This document shows positions 23,641 to 35,455 of a stretch of DNA of 64,000 bases, piece by piece; the first letter of the stretch is position 1, and each line of letters starts with the position of its first letter. A model generated the notes under the pieces. It was not told where the DNA came from, did no database searches, and worked only from the letters and a program-made list of their open reading frames with translations. The stretch is from NCBI GenBank assembly GCA_963920525.1, contig OY986435.1, positions 99,218,115-99,282,114 of the forward strand, read 5' to 3'. Position numbers and translations under genes: made by a program. The DNA comes from Dichetophora obliterata. Taxonomy: Eukaryota; Arthropoda; Insecta; Diptera; Sciomyzidae.

Positions 23641-24339
23641 ACATGTATAATAGAATAGTACATAATTTTTTACTAAAATGGTTGCATTATTAAAATCTTT
23701 ACCTTTTTGGCGCATTTGAGTGCACGGATATTGTTAGAAATAAAAGTGATATTGATCATTAATTTGTCAAAAAGGATTTGCAGCGGAATCAAAATCGCTC
23801 CAAAAACAAACCTGATTTAAAAATAAAATTGTGTATTTGTTTTTAAGAGATCGCATATTTTTCGAGATAAGCCGAATTGTTCTTAAGGAGCCATCTTTTA
23901 ACTTACCACATATTGGAGATAAAATAAACGTAAGATTTTACTAATAAATATCACCTGGTAGTTTCCACTTACTAAGTGGTGTTTTTTTGTCTTTATCCAT
24001 TTGACTTTTCTTCTCGATTCTGCGTATCATTTATCGAGCACCAATTGCCCGAACTTAATACGTAGAACCTAGGTGCTGACTTTACTCCTTCCAGCAAATA
24101 GCCAGCCATTATATTGTGTCACTTGCACTTGGAACAAATCCACCTTATTTGTTTATGGCCCTTCGAGCCGGATCATCACGTAATCTCTCTTTTTTCCAGT
24201 ATTGAACACGAACGGCGGAATCAACATCTTTATCTGTCCAAATATACTACATATTTTGCGAACTCAATAAAATTAGGTACTCGTTTAATTTAAGGTTTAC
24301 TAACCTCGGGATTAAGGTTAGGTACTCGTTGCCTAATCA
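23641..24339. other. Spacer before the LOA-like LINE
   Basis: No gene recognised. Composition shifts from AT-rich to more balanced after about 24000 as the LINE 5' region is approached. The exact LINE start is not defined; the 5' leader may begin in this stretch. Confidence 0.4.
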
Positions 24340-24588
24340 GAGGCACCACCTGGTGTCTAAGACCAACCATAAGTGACGAAGAGTTACGTGTGGTGAAGAG
24401 CCACATCCTGCACGAGGTGTCCCTGCTTTTACTGAATATGGCGGATCTACAGAGGAAAACTCAAACAAAACCCGCAATCCTAGGTGTAGAATGAACCGGA
24501 TATGGGATGAATAGCACTGCGTGAGTGTGTTTTCTAACGGTGGACTCCAGATACCGGGCGACCTCTGGTTTCAGCCAACCCTGCCAAG

Positions 24589-25823
24589 GTGGGGGGGGTA
24601 CGCCTTGATCGACCTTCCCTTCCCCCGTACTCGTGGGAATTACTGGAAGCACTAAATACAAAAACAAATGAGGTTGGCGAACCTGAAAACACCATTACTG
24701 CAGCTATAGCCTCAGTGGGCACTGGTCCAATTGGCGTAGCTGAACTTATGGATGTCTCGGAGCTAGATGAGAAGCTAGGATCCCTAGGTGCTCCTGACAT
24801 CAACACTGATGATGAGGAGGCTTTGCGGGCCTCTCAGCTGGCAACTGCAATGAAAAGAGGTAACTTGGAGGGTGGCGAAAAAATAAAGCTTTCAGGAGCC
24901 GGATGAAAGCGCCTCCCTCCGAAACGCCTACAGGTAAAGCTGTAAATGTAGACGAGGCACCTACTCCGAAGCGAGCAACTTGTGCTCCAGAACACAGGGT
25001 TACAGTGCCCACTACCAGCGAACAACCTAAAGACGAAGGGGCTAGAGTGCTCAGTTTCAAGGAGGTTGTAGATAACTACAAGGTTGGAGTCATACCACAT
25101 GACTACCCCAACACAGTGTGGACGACAGAGCATTTGGATCTCATACAGAATGCCATTCTGGATTAAATTGCAGAGCAAGGGGCTATCAAGCCTCAATTTG
25201 ACTGCTGGGTGATGTTCACCTGCAAGGGTAAATCCACCGCTAAGTGGCTCATGGCTGCAGTGGCAACCCTTAAGCCCTGGAAAGACATGAAAATTAAAGA
25301 GGAAGACGTGCCCAAACCACATATCTACGTCGCGTACTTCCCAGAGCCCGCAAACACACCCACCAGTGACATCCTCAAGCTGATCGAGGGTCAGAACAAA
25401 GACCTCACAGTGGATGACTGGAGGGTAATGAGTAGAAGCCAGAAAACCAGCGTTGCCGAGCTCGCCGTGGCCGCGGATCCGTTATCGGTAATAAGGCTCA
25501 AAGAGACGGAAAATAAGGTTTTCTACAAAGTCAACTGGGTGCAGTTCAGGCCCAAGGCCAAGAGCCAAAGTGAGGAGAATGTGACGGGGGTTGTGATCCC
25601 GACAAAAGAGGCAGCAAAAGAGCTAAAGTGCTCCAAAAATGCCAAGTGCCAGAAAAGATGGACGAGCTACCGTGTTCCTCTAAAGAGGCAAAATCACGCG
25701 CCAGGCCAGAGAAGAAGGACGAGCTACCGTGCTCCTCTAGAGAGACAAAAGAACACCAAGAACACCGCTCAGACGAACAGGAGCAAGAAGGTGTCTAGAA
25801 GAGCTTCGAAAGAAGGACGATGA
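24589..25823 (+). pseudogene. LINE ORF1 protein (DUF4780 type)
   Basis: RNA-binding/Gag-like first protein of the LINE. The first frame runs to a stop at 24904-24906 after EGGEKIKLSGAG. A second segment (24903-25166) contains RVLSFKEVVDNYKVGVIPHD and WTTEHLDLIQNAILD, the start of a domain of the DUF4780 kind seen in fly retroelements, then a stop. The third segment (about 25168-25823) continues without a gap as IAEQGAIKPQFDCWVMFTC, then AVATLKPWKDMKIKEEDVP, KPHIYVAYFPEP and FYKVNWVQFRPK. It finishes in a basic tail with a short internal duplication (the RTSYRVPL/RTSYRAPL units near 25660-25740). The breaks are single-base or stop changes, so the ancestral protein was one ORF. Confidence 0.72.
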
Positions 25824-28800
25824 GTGACTAACCAACGTCAGCAGGGAGGCAGATCCTCTCTCCAGGTGAATCTCCAGCACGCTAAAGCTCCATCGGATGT
25901 GCTTTGCAGGAGGTTTACCAAAGAATGCATGGATGTCGTTTTCATCCAGGAACCATGGGTAAACTCTGGAGTCATCAAAGGGCTCCAAAATCCAGAAGGT
26001 AGGTTGCTTTATAACACCGGTTATTGTCGTCCTAGGGCGGCATTATTGGTCAATAAAAGATTCACATTTCTACCTCTTTCAGAATTCATTTCTGGCGACC
26101 TTGTGGCCATTCGGGCAATCGTGCTATAGTCATAGCCCTTGTGGACCATTGCATGAGGCTAAACCTTCCTTGGACCATCTGCTGCGACGCAAATGCGCAC
26201 CATACCGTCTGGGGAAGTACAGACATAAAAAGAAGGGTGAGTTCCTTTTATACTATATTTATAGAAACAACATTATCATTGTAAATAGCGGTAATGAACC
26301 AACTTTTAGGAACATCATTAGAGGTAAGGTATTAGATCTTATTCTTTGCAGCTCCAATATGGCAACCTCTATTTATGGGTGGCACGTCTCGGGGAAGGTT
26401 TCCATGTCTGACCATCATCACATTAGGTTTGATATGGGGACACATACGGAGACCTGCTGATCTTTCAGAAACCCGAGAAATACTAAATGGGAAATCTTTA
26501 GGCATACACTAAATCTCAACCTAAATTACTCAACTCAACCCATTGTAACTAGGGAAGAGCTTGAATTTGAGGCCAAACAACTCAAAACCAACTTAACGCT
26601 AGAATTCCATGAAAGCTGCCCATGAGGACTATCAGGTCCCGCAGTGAAGTGCCTTGGTGGAACAAGGAGCTGGGCAAGCTCAGGAAAAACGCCAGAAAAA
26701 TTTATAATAAAACTAAACAAACGGGAGAGTGGACCCAATATAGACAAGCTTTAACTAATCACAACACTGAGCTGAGAAGGTCAAAGAGGGCCACGTGGAG
26801 GGTTTACTGAGAGAAGATCAGCAGTGACCCGTCTACAGAAGGCACCAGTCAAAGATCACTCAAACGGCATCTATACACTATTAAAACCTGATGGAAGCTA
26901 CACTGTTAACTCGGATGAAACTAATCGTCTTTTACTGCAGTCGCATTTTCCGGGATGTGCATTTGAAGAGGACACCTCATCGGACACTGGGGCTTACTAT
27001 TCAGTTTTAGGTGGTCAAAAAGAACTTCCAGGTAAACTTTTTTAGTCCGATAGTGTACGTTGGGTCATATCTAAATTTAGCCCAAACAAATCTCCGGGAC
27101 CTGATGGTATCTACCCGTGCATACTCACTCGGATTTTTGAATCCAGTTGTTTGATAGGCCACATTGCTCGCGAATGGACAAAGTCTAAGATAGTTTTTAT
27201 ACCAAAGGTGGGTAAAAAGCCCGAAAAATTGCCTACATCGTATAGGCCGATCAGCATAAGTTACTTCTTTTTAAAGACAATGGAGAAAATATTGGAAATA
27301 AACATTGGGGAGACTAGCTAGGGAGACTAGGTTTCAATTTGCCTACCAAGCTGGCAAATCTACTGTCACCGCCATACACAGCCTTACCGGTACGATCGAA
27401 AAGGCTTTTGAAGCAAAACAAAAAGCGCTATGTTCCTTCATTGACATTCAAGCGGCTTTTGACAACACGTCATACAATGCGATCAAAGCAGCAATGCAGA
27501 TTAAAAATATACCATCTTTTATCATGCACTGGATTCTAATCATGCTAAAAAGCAGAATCATAACGTTTGAGCTTGGTGGAATTCGTAACACGATTAGTGC
27601 CACTAGAGGATACCCTCAAGGAGGGGTACTTTCACCTCTTCTGTGGACTCTATTCATGGACGAACTTTTCGCAAGTCTCAACAAACAGGGTTTTAACACC
27701 AGAGGATATGCGGATGATCTGGTTATTTCAAGTCTGGGCAGTCATGAACCGACGATATCGGACAGAATGCAGAGTGCCCTCCGTATAACTTCAAAGTGGT
27801 GTAAGGAGAAAGGGTTAAGCATAAATCCTGACAAAACAATTCTGGTACCCTTGTCCAGGAAAAAGAGCCTAAATCTGGTAAAACCTACCCTGGATGGAAT
27901 AGTTATTGACTTTTCAAATGAGGTCAAGTACTTAGAAGTGATTTTTGACAAGCAGCTCCCTTGGAACACCCACTTAGATTCAATTACAGGCAGGGCAACA
28001 CGTGCCCTTTTTGCGTGTCCATGGCAAAATGGGGAGCCTCAAACCGAAAACAATTTATTGGACTTTACAACGATTGTGAGACCAATGGTTACGTACGCAT
28101 GGTGACCCAAGGTCCAACAGCGCACAGCAGCTAACCAACTGACAAAGCTGCAAAGAATGGCGCACATTAGTATCACTGGGCAATGAGAACGTGCCCATCT
28201 AAAGCTCTGAATGTAATAATAAAAGAGGCATGTCTTAGTGCACTACGAATGGAGGAAATCCTGATTATAAGGCAGGGATTTTTACTGCTCACATGAAGAT
28301 ACTCAAAACCTTGGAAAATTACCCCTTTTAAAAATCCCCGACAGGATGCTGCCGAAGGTAAGCTTCTCAAAACGCTACAAGGTCATTATACCCAATATGC
28401 AACTATGGAGGAATGATAGCTTCACAGATGATTCTAGCCCAAAGATATGGTACACTGATGAGTCAAAACTCGAAAATGGAGTAACGGAAGCGGGGATATA
28501 GGGTCCCAATTTCCAAAAAGCTCTTCCAATGGGATACACGCCGACAATATTCCAAGCGGAGGTATATGCCATTGAAGTTTGTGTCAGAGAATGTCTCCGC
28601 ATTAAATCAAATTGGGCTCACATCTATGTACATACTTTCAGATAGTCAAGCGGCTTTAAAAGCACTTCAAGTCTATGAACTAAAATCAAGACTAGTCTTC
28701 AACTGCGTAGAACTATTAAATACGCTGGAACAAAGCAACAAAATAGAATAATAGTGGGTTTCAGGTCACGAAGGATTCAAGGGCAACGAAAGGGCGGACT

Positions 28801-29330
28801 GCCTAGCCAAAAAAGGAGCGTCTCGAACTCTTATAGGACCTGAACCATTCTGTAGCTTAGCAAAAGTCTTCATTCTAGGAAGAATTAGAATATGGGAAGA
28901 TAAGAAATTTCAGTGACACTGGAACAACACTAATGGGCAGAGGCAATCTAAGAAATTTTTAACTGTAAGTAAAGCAAAATCCAAAGATTTACCCAAGGTC
29001 ACCAAAGTAGACCTTTGAATTCTCATCAGTTTCTTCACAGGTCACTGCTCACTCAGATACCATCTTAAAAAGATGGGTCTTTTTGAATCAGACGTCTGCA
29101 GACTATGCGAGAAGGAAGAAGAAACCCCTTAACACATTCTATGTGAATGTCCGGCAATCCACAACCTAAGACGCCTATATTTTGGAGGGGAAGTAGTGCC
29201 CCCGTCAACAATTTGGAACACCAAGCCAGAGACAGTGCTAAAATATATAAAAAGCCTAAATCTGGAGTGCATTAAGGGCATGCACAATAGATCCCATGGG
29301 TCGCGGTGCACATGGGCCCACTATAAACTA
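25824..29330 (+). pseudogene. LINE ORF2: endonuclease, reverse transcriptase, RNase H
   Basis: The endonuclease begins near 25858 (QVNLQHAKAPSDVL, then CMDVVFIQEPWV with the catalytic E) and ends with KVLDLILCSS and SMSDHHHIRFD (SDH motif, about 26400). The linker has EVPWWNKELGKLRKNARK (about 26640). RT follows: PNKSPGPDGIYPC (about 27080), AGKSTVTAIHSL, LCSFIDIQAAFDNTSYNAI, GYPQGGVLSPLLWTLFMDEL and the YADD catalytic box at about 27706-27717. RNase H spans about 28440-28800: WYTDESKLENG, FQAEVYAIEVCVREC, then the SDSQAA aspartate block (about 28638) and a late GHEGFKGNERADCLAKKGA. A C-terminal Cys/His patch (CRLCEKEEETP) follows near 29100. Frames change at least eight times and several stops intervene, so it is inactive. 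Confidence 0.85.
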
Positions 29331-29430
29331 ACTACCTAACTCAATAAAATAGTAGGAGTATTCACGAACTTAAATCATCATTTAACTAAAGAAAATCAAG
29401 CAAAAATTGAAACGAAACACTAAATTATAT

Positions 29431-29765
29431 TAATATTTACTAAATAAACTCACAGCGTTGCCGGTAGCTTCCTTTATGCTGAGTAGAAATGCATTTGCAA
29501 TCAGCTGATCTAAAACACAACGAAATTTACAAAGAATACAAAAGGTTCCATCGTTGTATTTTTGCCACAGGGTTGTATTTTGAAAACTGTACATTTTGTT
29601 TTTGTAATTTTACAAAATTTACAATAGAAGGGCAAAAACACCACATTGAAAATACCCCTAGTAAGTTATTGAACAATTCGTTTAAATTGTATTAACCCCA
29701 ATTTCTTAAGCGGGTAACAAGTTGACGACGAGGATAATAGTTCGTTTCGTCTGAACTATCACTAA
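29431..29765 (+). other. Possible leader of the Gag-like fragment
   Basis: AT-rich, no ORF of note. The stretch GTAACAAGTTGACGACGAGG just before the Gag-like start could be the leader or primer-binding region of an LTR retroelement. No terminal LTR pair was found in the window. Confidence 0.3.
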
Positions 29766-30340
29766 ATGATAAATATGCAAAAATTAATAGAATTGCTAAC
29801 AAACCAGCAGCAATCACACGCCTTGCAGTATAAAATGCTCGAGACACTAGCGACCGCTTCAAGTCAAGCAGAAACTACATCCAAACATGGATTGGAGTTC
29901 ACCATGGAATCTTTAGCAAATAACATGACAGAATTTCGTCACATTCACAGAACGTCACATTCGAGACAGAATTTCGTCACATTCACAGAACGTCACATTC
30001 GAGACGAAAACGGCAAAAGGCTTGATGACAAAGCAAAAGTTCGACTGATGCTCAGAAAGCTTAGCCCAGAAGATCACGAAAAGTATAAGGATTTTATTTT
30101 GCCAAAACAAACGAAAGACATACTTTTTGCAGACACTATAAAAATGTTAAACAAAATTTTCGGTTTGCAGTAATCTTGGTTCAATATCCGCTACCGTGGT
30201 TTAAAAACTGCAAAACCATCGTTGGAAGACTACCTTCCATATGCAGCAAAAGTTAAGAGGCAGTGCGAAAATTTTAAAATCAGAACTGATCAATTTAAGT
30301 GTCTATCAATCAAGTGGAATCAATTGATCTCGAAAAAACT
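29766..30340 (+). pseudogene. Gag-like fragment of an LTR retrotransposon
   Basis: The open frame 29766-30173 starts MINMQKLIELLTNQQQSH, a glutamine-rich opening seen in Gypsy/Mag-type Gag proteins. It continues with VRLMLRKLSPEDHEKYKDFI and TKDILFADTIKMLNKIFG. After a stop at 30171-30173 the homology continues in the same frame (SWFNIRYRGLK, then CENFKIRTDQFKC) to about 30330. A 38-base tandem duplication (ACAGAATTTCGTCACATTCA..., 29930-30004) disrupts the middle, so the copy is defective. No protease, RT or integrase follows. The family call rests on general Gag style and is tentative. Confidence 0.5.
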
Positions 30341-30550
30341 AGTAATACTATGTTTACATTTTGAGATCTTGTGAGATTTCGTAAAATCCATTTTGAAATC
30401 AACAGACTTCTTTATACAAATTTAAGATTTTAAAACCTTGTGATTTCAACAAAATCTAATACAAAATCTCATAAAATGCAATGCGGCATCCCTGAAAAGT
30501 TATATCAGTATCCAGTAGGCGGATTCCAGGATTTGCCATCACTAAATCTC

Positions 30551-30620
30551 GACAGAATCTCAAATGTCGCCAAAATTCGCTAAAAATGATTTGGCTTTTT
30601 TTGGCGACATTTGAGATTCT
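30551..30620. repeat. 70-bp hairpin
   Basis: AGAATCTCAAATGTCGCCAAA at 30551 is followed, after a 24-base loop, by its exact complement ending at 30620. Neighbouring sequence 30360-30480 also plays on TGAGATTTTG/AAAATCTCA words. It may be a tiny foldback remnant; no function is claimed. Confidence 0.55.
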
Positions 30621-30904
30621 GAATCATAAATCTCTCCTATTTTTCGTCGCTAAAATTAAGCCATGAACAAAATAAACTGGATAAAAAAAGCAGCTGACGT
30701 TGACATTTGTTTATTGCTACAAAGGAGCTTATTTGCGATTCCGAGTGTTTTTAGTTTGCTAAAAATTGCTAAAATTATTAAGTTTTAGCAACACAAAATT
30801 GTAGACGCTTATATTTTAAAATATCGTTTAATAATAAAAAAAAGCATTAAAAATAAGGTAAATTTTAATTATTAATAAGTTATTTTTTATTATTATTATT
30901 ATTA

Positions 30905-31959
30905 ATTATGTTGATTTTATATGATTTAAATACAAATTCTAAATGTTTGATAGTTTAAATCATACTTGATTTTAAATCCATAATAATAACATAAGCATAA
31001 AGACTAAAGTAAAGCAAAAATACAACAACAAATGTGAGAATGTGAAATGGGAGAAAAACTGAGAAATTGACACTAAAAATCTCATCGCCTCTGTGTTGCT
31101 GTGCGCTAGTGCGCGCTTGCACGGGTATCACAAAGATTTCTGATGAAGCCTTTAGCAGGGTCGAAATTGCAATAAAATCAGCTAGTGGTTTTTTCCTTTT
31201 CATATTGAAAATAGGTTGTTGTTGTTTCTTTGGAAAGATTCCTTAGAACAATTAATTGTTCTAACTTTGACCTTAAGCTCAATAAACGATTTTAAACTAT
31301 CAAACAACTAGAATTTGTATTTAAAATAAAGTATGATTTAAACCAGAGTTGTAAATCCCATAGCTCTTTTAGCTCACTTACAACAACTTCAATATTTCCG
31401 TGTGTGTTGTAATTCGAGGAATAATGTACATGACATTGTTGTTGTTTGCTTGCGTCGAAAGCTAGCTATCAATGGCCGCATTCTAGCCGAAAAAGTGCTC
31501 AAGTAGCGAAGTAGCATAAAATATTTTCGCTATATAAATTGTGACATCTCAAGGAACATGTTCTGTGAGAGCATACCATTCAGCCCGAAAGTTGTGGAAC
31601 AGTTCTTTCCGCTGAATGCAGGCAATGTCATTGCTGCTGTGTGTGTTTTTTTGTTGGTATTTTCTCGTAGCGCACACGTGGCGAGTTTTTTGTTGTAGCA
31701 TTTTCAATATCACTTGTCTGGAATTTTATTATTTTTATTTTTATTTACTGGTTGCGTGTAACTTTTGGGCCTCGTCAGATGCTTAAAACCTATTTTTGCA
31801 ATTTTTTTAGAGACATTAGCTCAGCGTACTCATGTTGTTTTGAAGCTTTGATTTATTCTTTTTATTTTAATTTGTAATTTAGCTCACTGCCACGATACCT
31901 CTGATTTAAACTATCAAACATTTAGAATTTGTATTTAAATCATATAAAATCAACATAAT
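30905..31959. mobile_element. 1.05-kb element with perfect 58-bp inverted repeats
   Basis: Bases 30905-30962 (starting ATTATGTTGATTTTATATGA) are the exact inverse complement of 31902-31959. A third, imperfect partial copy lies at about 31296-31340 in the same orientation as the right end. The interior has no convincing ORF and contains the small GGCCGCATTC-ended element at 31.47 kb. Perfect ends mean young or gene-converted. Class not assigned. Confidence 0.7.
31473..31624. mobile_element. Short diverged relative of the 36.4-kb MITE
   Basis: Starts CAATGGCCGCATTC and ends GCTGAATGCAGGCAATG, the same termini (diverged) as the 36390-36764 MITE. Internal CATTCAGC pieces also repeat. Too worn to define a target duplication. 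Confidence 0.4.
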
Positions 31960-32379
31960 AAATAACAAGGTCATTTAGAAAAAACTTTTTTAATATATTT
32001 AATAAGTAAATACGCATACTTTCCATCGTAGTTAGTAAAAAAAAGTTCAAGAAATTAAAACCTGATTATAATAATAACGCTCTAAAATGTATGAAACAAG
32101 AAAATATTTTCATCTTAATTTGTTATGTACAAACTATTCAATCTTTTTTTGTTTATTAAATAAACAACTTACACATAAAATATTTTTAACCGACTTCATA
32201 TTGTATTTAATAAGTATTCATACTGATGTTCAGAAGGCATACGTGGTCGTATGTCGCCTCATGATCATAGGTCGCCCTCTAGATGTATAGCGTGATGCAT
32301 TTTATCCTAAAGATTATGATCGCTTACTACTGTTAGAATGTATTGTTTTGTTAGAGTAGGTGGCATACGATCATGTAAA
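31960..32379. other. AT-rich spacer
   Basis: No recognised gene. It includes CATACGTGGTCGTATGTCGCC and GTGGCATACGATCATG words near 32235 and 32360, just before the mariner insertion. Confidence 0.4.
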
Positions 32380-33648
32380 GGGTGGTTAAATTTTAAGGGC
32401 CGATGTTGAATGTGAACCACACCTTAACGTCAAGTTTTGTTTTGCATTTCCTTTGACATTTCTCAATTTCAGACTAATTCAATTTGAACCATGGAAAGAT
32501 ACACAATCGAGCCACGCGTAAAAGTTATTCAGACATATTATGCAAATGAACGTTCAAATCAAAATGCATATCGTGCACTTCGTTATTTTTTCGGTCAATT
32601 TAATCGTCCAAATGTGCGTACAATCGGAAAAATCGTGCAAAAATTTGAGCAAATCAGTTCTGTAGGAGATGTGAAAACACCAGTGCATGCTAGTACAGCT
32701 CGTACTGCAGAAAATATTGCTGCTGTTCGCCTGAAGAGCCGTCCACCTCAACTCGTCGTCGTGCCCAACAATTGCATCTCTCACGCTCGTCGTTGATGAA
32801 CAGTATGCATACAGACTTGCATTTACACGCTTGCAATGTGCAATTGACTCAAGACTAAAGCCTCTTGACCATTTCAAGCGTCGTTAATTGTCAGAATGTT
32901 GGCAAGAAATGGCAACAGTGAATGATCAATTTTTGAAGAAAATCATCTTCAGTGATGAGCACATTTTCACCTCAGTGGATTCGTCAATAAGCAGAATTGC
33001 CGTATTTGGGCGAATGATAATCCAAGAGTGATTGTCGAAAAACCAATGCACCCACAAAGAGTGACTGTTTGGTGCGGTTTATGGGCTGGCGGCATCATCG
33101 GGCCGTATTTTTTCCAAAATCAGGCCGGTCAGGCAGTTACTGTGAATGGTGTCGCTATCGTGAGATGATAACGAACTTTTTATGGCTCGAATTGGAAGAT
33201 ATGCTAACGAAACAATGGCTCTTTTGCGCGACAAATTCAATGGCCGTGTTATCTCACGTAGTGGCACATCGCCAGGATGCGCCACCAAGCCATTGACATC
33301 CAATTGGCCGCCAAGATCATGTGATTTGACATCGTTGGACTTCTTTCTTTGGGGTTATTTAAAAGAAAAGGTGTACATCAATAAGCCAGCAACAATTCAA
33401 GAGCTAAAGGATGAGATACTTCGGCACATTAACGGCATAGAACCTCAATTATGCTTCAGCGTCATCGAAAATTTGGACCATCGAATGGAGGTGTGCCGCC
33501 GAGATTGCGGCGGCCATTTGGCCGATATTTTATTCCATACATAATAGAACCATACCAATATTATCATAATAAAAAGAAATGACAATAAATTCCTAAATAA
33601 TTTGTGTTTTATTCAAAATCAACATCGGCCCTTAAAATTTAACCACCC
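32380..33648 (+). mobile_element. Mariner-family transposon with perfect 30-bp inverted repeats
   Basis: The left end GGGTGGTTAAATTTTAAGGG (32380-32409 in full) is the exact inverse complement of 33619-33648. Length is 1,269 bp, the usual size for mariner. TA dinucleotides lie one or two bases outside each end (32376-32377 and 33650-33651), as expected for TA-duplicating elements with slightly worn junctions. Poly(A)-signal-like AATAAT lies near the 3' end. The transposase inside is broken. Confidence 0.9.
32491..33544 (+). pseudogene. Mariner transposase, frame-broken, possibly rosa-like (DD41D)
   Basis: The start ATG at 32491 opens MERYTIEPRVKVIQTYYANE, then a helix-turn-helix region (RYFFGQFNRPNVRTIGKIVQ) that binds the ends. 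The first catalytic aspartate is in IIFSDEHIF (near 32955). The third is in RSCDLTSLDFFLWGYLKEKV (near 33330). The C-terminus reads EILRHINGIEPQLCFSVIEN and ends GGHLADILFHT. Frames shift at least three times between 32797 and 33182. The block holding the second aspartate appears rearranged or partly lost near 33200-33300. The wording of the third block resembles the DD41D (rosa) mariner group known from tephritids, but the D-D spacing cannot be measured here. Confidence 0.8.
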
Positions 33649-33649
33649 A

Positions 33650-33855
33650 TAACCAGCGGACGATCAAAATGCTTCCAACGATACCTTATTTGTCAAATTA
33701 TGATAAGTAGTTTTGAAATTAAGGGTTTAGTTGATTTTATGTCATGTAGAAGGCGCCATATTCAATTAAATGTTACGTAAAATAGGCTATAACAAGCGGA
33801 GGATTAAAACGCTACCAAATCTATCTTATTTGTTCAATTATGATAAATAGTTTAG
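33650..33855 (+). repeat. Direct repeat pair, about 70 bp
   Basis: TAACCAGCGGACGATCAAAA (33650) and TAACAAGCGGAGGATTAAAA (33789) are followed by parallel CGCTACCAA / TTATTTGT / AATTATGATAA blocks. This is a tandem duplication with a period of about 139 bases beside the mariner element. Confidence 0.55.
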
Positions 33856-33977
33856 AAGTGAGGATGGAACAGATGATCGTACATACATACCGACCAAAAA
33901 CATATACTGCTCCTTGCGCGTTACACTAGTCTGGCAAAAAACTAGCATAATTATGAATAGTACTGCGTTGTAGGGCG

Positions 33978-35455
33978 TATCGAAAAATTTAGATCGTATT
34001 CTAAGAGGTCTCAAAAGTTGCATAGGGTAGTCAAGATCTACCAAATAAAATTTTAGGAAAAAATAAGGATGTCTTCCTCTCCCGCAAGGACAAAGTTGTT
34101 TTTTGAGAAAAACAGCAAAAAATCACTATCTCAAAATGCTTTAATTTTTGTCAGAAAAACTACATATGTCTTAAAGTAAAAGTAAATAAATACTTTAACT
34201 AACAATATCCCGCCAAACACGATGCCTTTCTCGATTTTTACCCAAAGGGTCCTGTGTGAAAGATATTCGAATCTAAAGGTACATTCGAGGTAGCACAGAA
34301 CTTTTGATTCCTATCTCATTGTCTAAATTTTGGCAATTTTGATTATTGTGTTGACGTTTTTCTTAAATTTGGCGAATAAATAATTTGCATATTTTTTGCA
34401 TATGCATTTTCTTGTTTTTGAGAAATGTAAACTTGAATGCAATTTTTTAACTTTTTCAAAAAACTTAATATAAGGTTTTATATCTCGGGCACTAGAAGTG
34501 GTACCGAAGATAATTTCCTTAATTAAGATTCTTCATATATTTCTGAATAACACCCCGTCCAAAAGAATCAATATATAACATCAGGTTAAGAACACGATTT
34601 TTTTCCTATTTCGATTTTTTAAAAAAATTTTCCGTCCTGGCATGAAATTTATTATTTCGTTAAAACACCTCAACTCAGCATTACCAAAAATGTTATACTA
34701 AAATTTTGAGTTTCTGAGCTTGCCATTCGGTGGGTCTCAATTGACTTAACAATTGTTGTTTAGAAGTGTTTTAATGAAATAATAACCACAAAGGAGATAA
34801 GAACAAAATTGTTACATTTCATGCTTGAATTAACTTTTTTTAAATACCAAAATAGGAAAAAAAATAATGGCCTTTTCCAGCTGTTTTAAAAATGATATTT
34901 TTAGACAGGGTTTCGTTCAAAATTATTTGCAGAATCCGAATTGAGAAAATTATCTTCGGTACCACTTCTGGTGCCCAAGATATAAGACCTTATATTAATT
35001 TTTTTGAAAAAGTTAAAATATTGCATTCAAGTATACATTTCTTCAAAACAAGAAAATGCATATGCGAAAAATATGCAATTTATTAGTTCGCTATATTTAA
35101 GGAAAACCTTAACACGCCAATCGATATCACCAAAATTTAGACAATCAGAAAACAATTAAAACTTCTGTGCTATCTTGAGTGTACCTTTAGTTTCGAGTAT
35201 CCTTCACACAAGACCTTTTGGGTAAAAACCAAGAGTAGCATCGTGTTTGCCAAAATCTTGTTTGTTTAAGTTCATATTTACTTTTTCTTTAAAGCATTTT
35301 GAGATCGTGATTTTTTACTGTTTTTCTCAAAAAACAACTTTGTCCTTGCGGGAGAGGAAGATATCCTTATTTTTTTCTTAAATTTTTCTTGGGAGATCCT
35401 GACCACCCAATGTAACTTTTGAGACCTCTTAGAATATTATATTCGAAAAAAAATT
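33978..35455. repeat. Long palindrome, arms about 690 bp
   Basis: The left arm (about 33978-34675) reads in inverse complement along the right arm (about 34760-35455). Anchor pairs: TTCTAAGAGGTCTCAAAAGT / ACTTTTGAGACCTCTTAGAA, CTCTCCCGCAAGGACAAAGT / ACTTTGTCCTTGCGGGAGAG, GACAATGAGATAGG-side CTAAATTTTGG, and TTCGTTAAAACACCT / AAGTGTTTTAATGAA near the loop. The arms are perhaps 80-85% alike, so the element is old. No convincing ORF. It may be a foldback element or an inverted duplication. Confidence 0.8.

Larger units (their letters stand above)
24340..29430 (+). mobile_element. LOA-like LINE, nearly full length but decayed
   Basis: About 5 kb of higher-GC coding sequence on the plus strand with the order ORF1, endonuclease, reverse transcriptase, RNase H. 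RNase H after the RT, together with the RT block GYPQGGVLSPLLWTLFMDEL and GYADDLV, points to the LOA/I side of non-LTR elements rather than RTE or Jockey. LOA is my best reading. Stops and frameshifts are scattered throughout. The 3' end is near 29430 after CTAACTCAATAAAATAG. The 5' end is uncertain by a few hundred bases. Confidence 0.82.
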
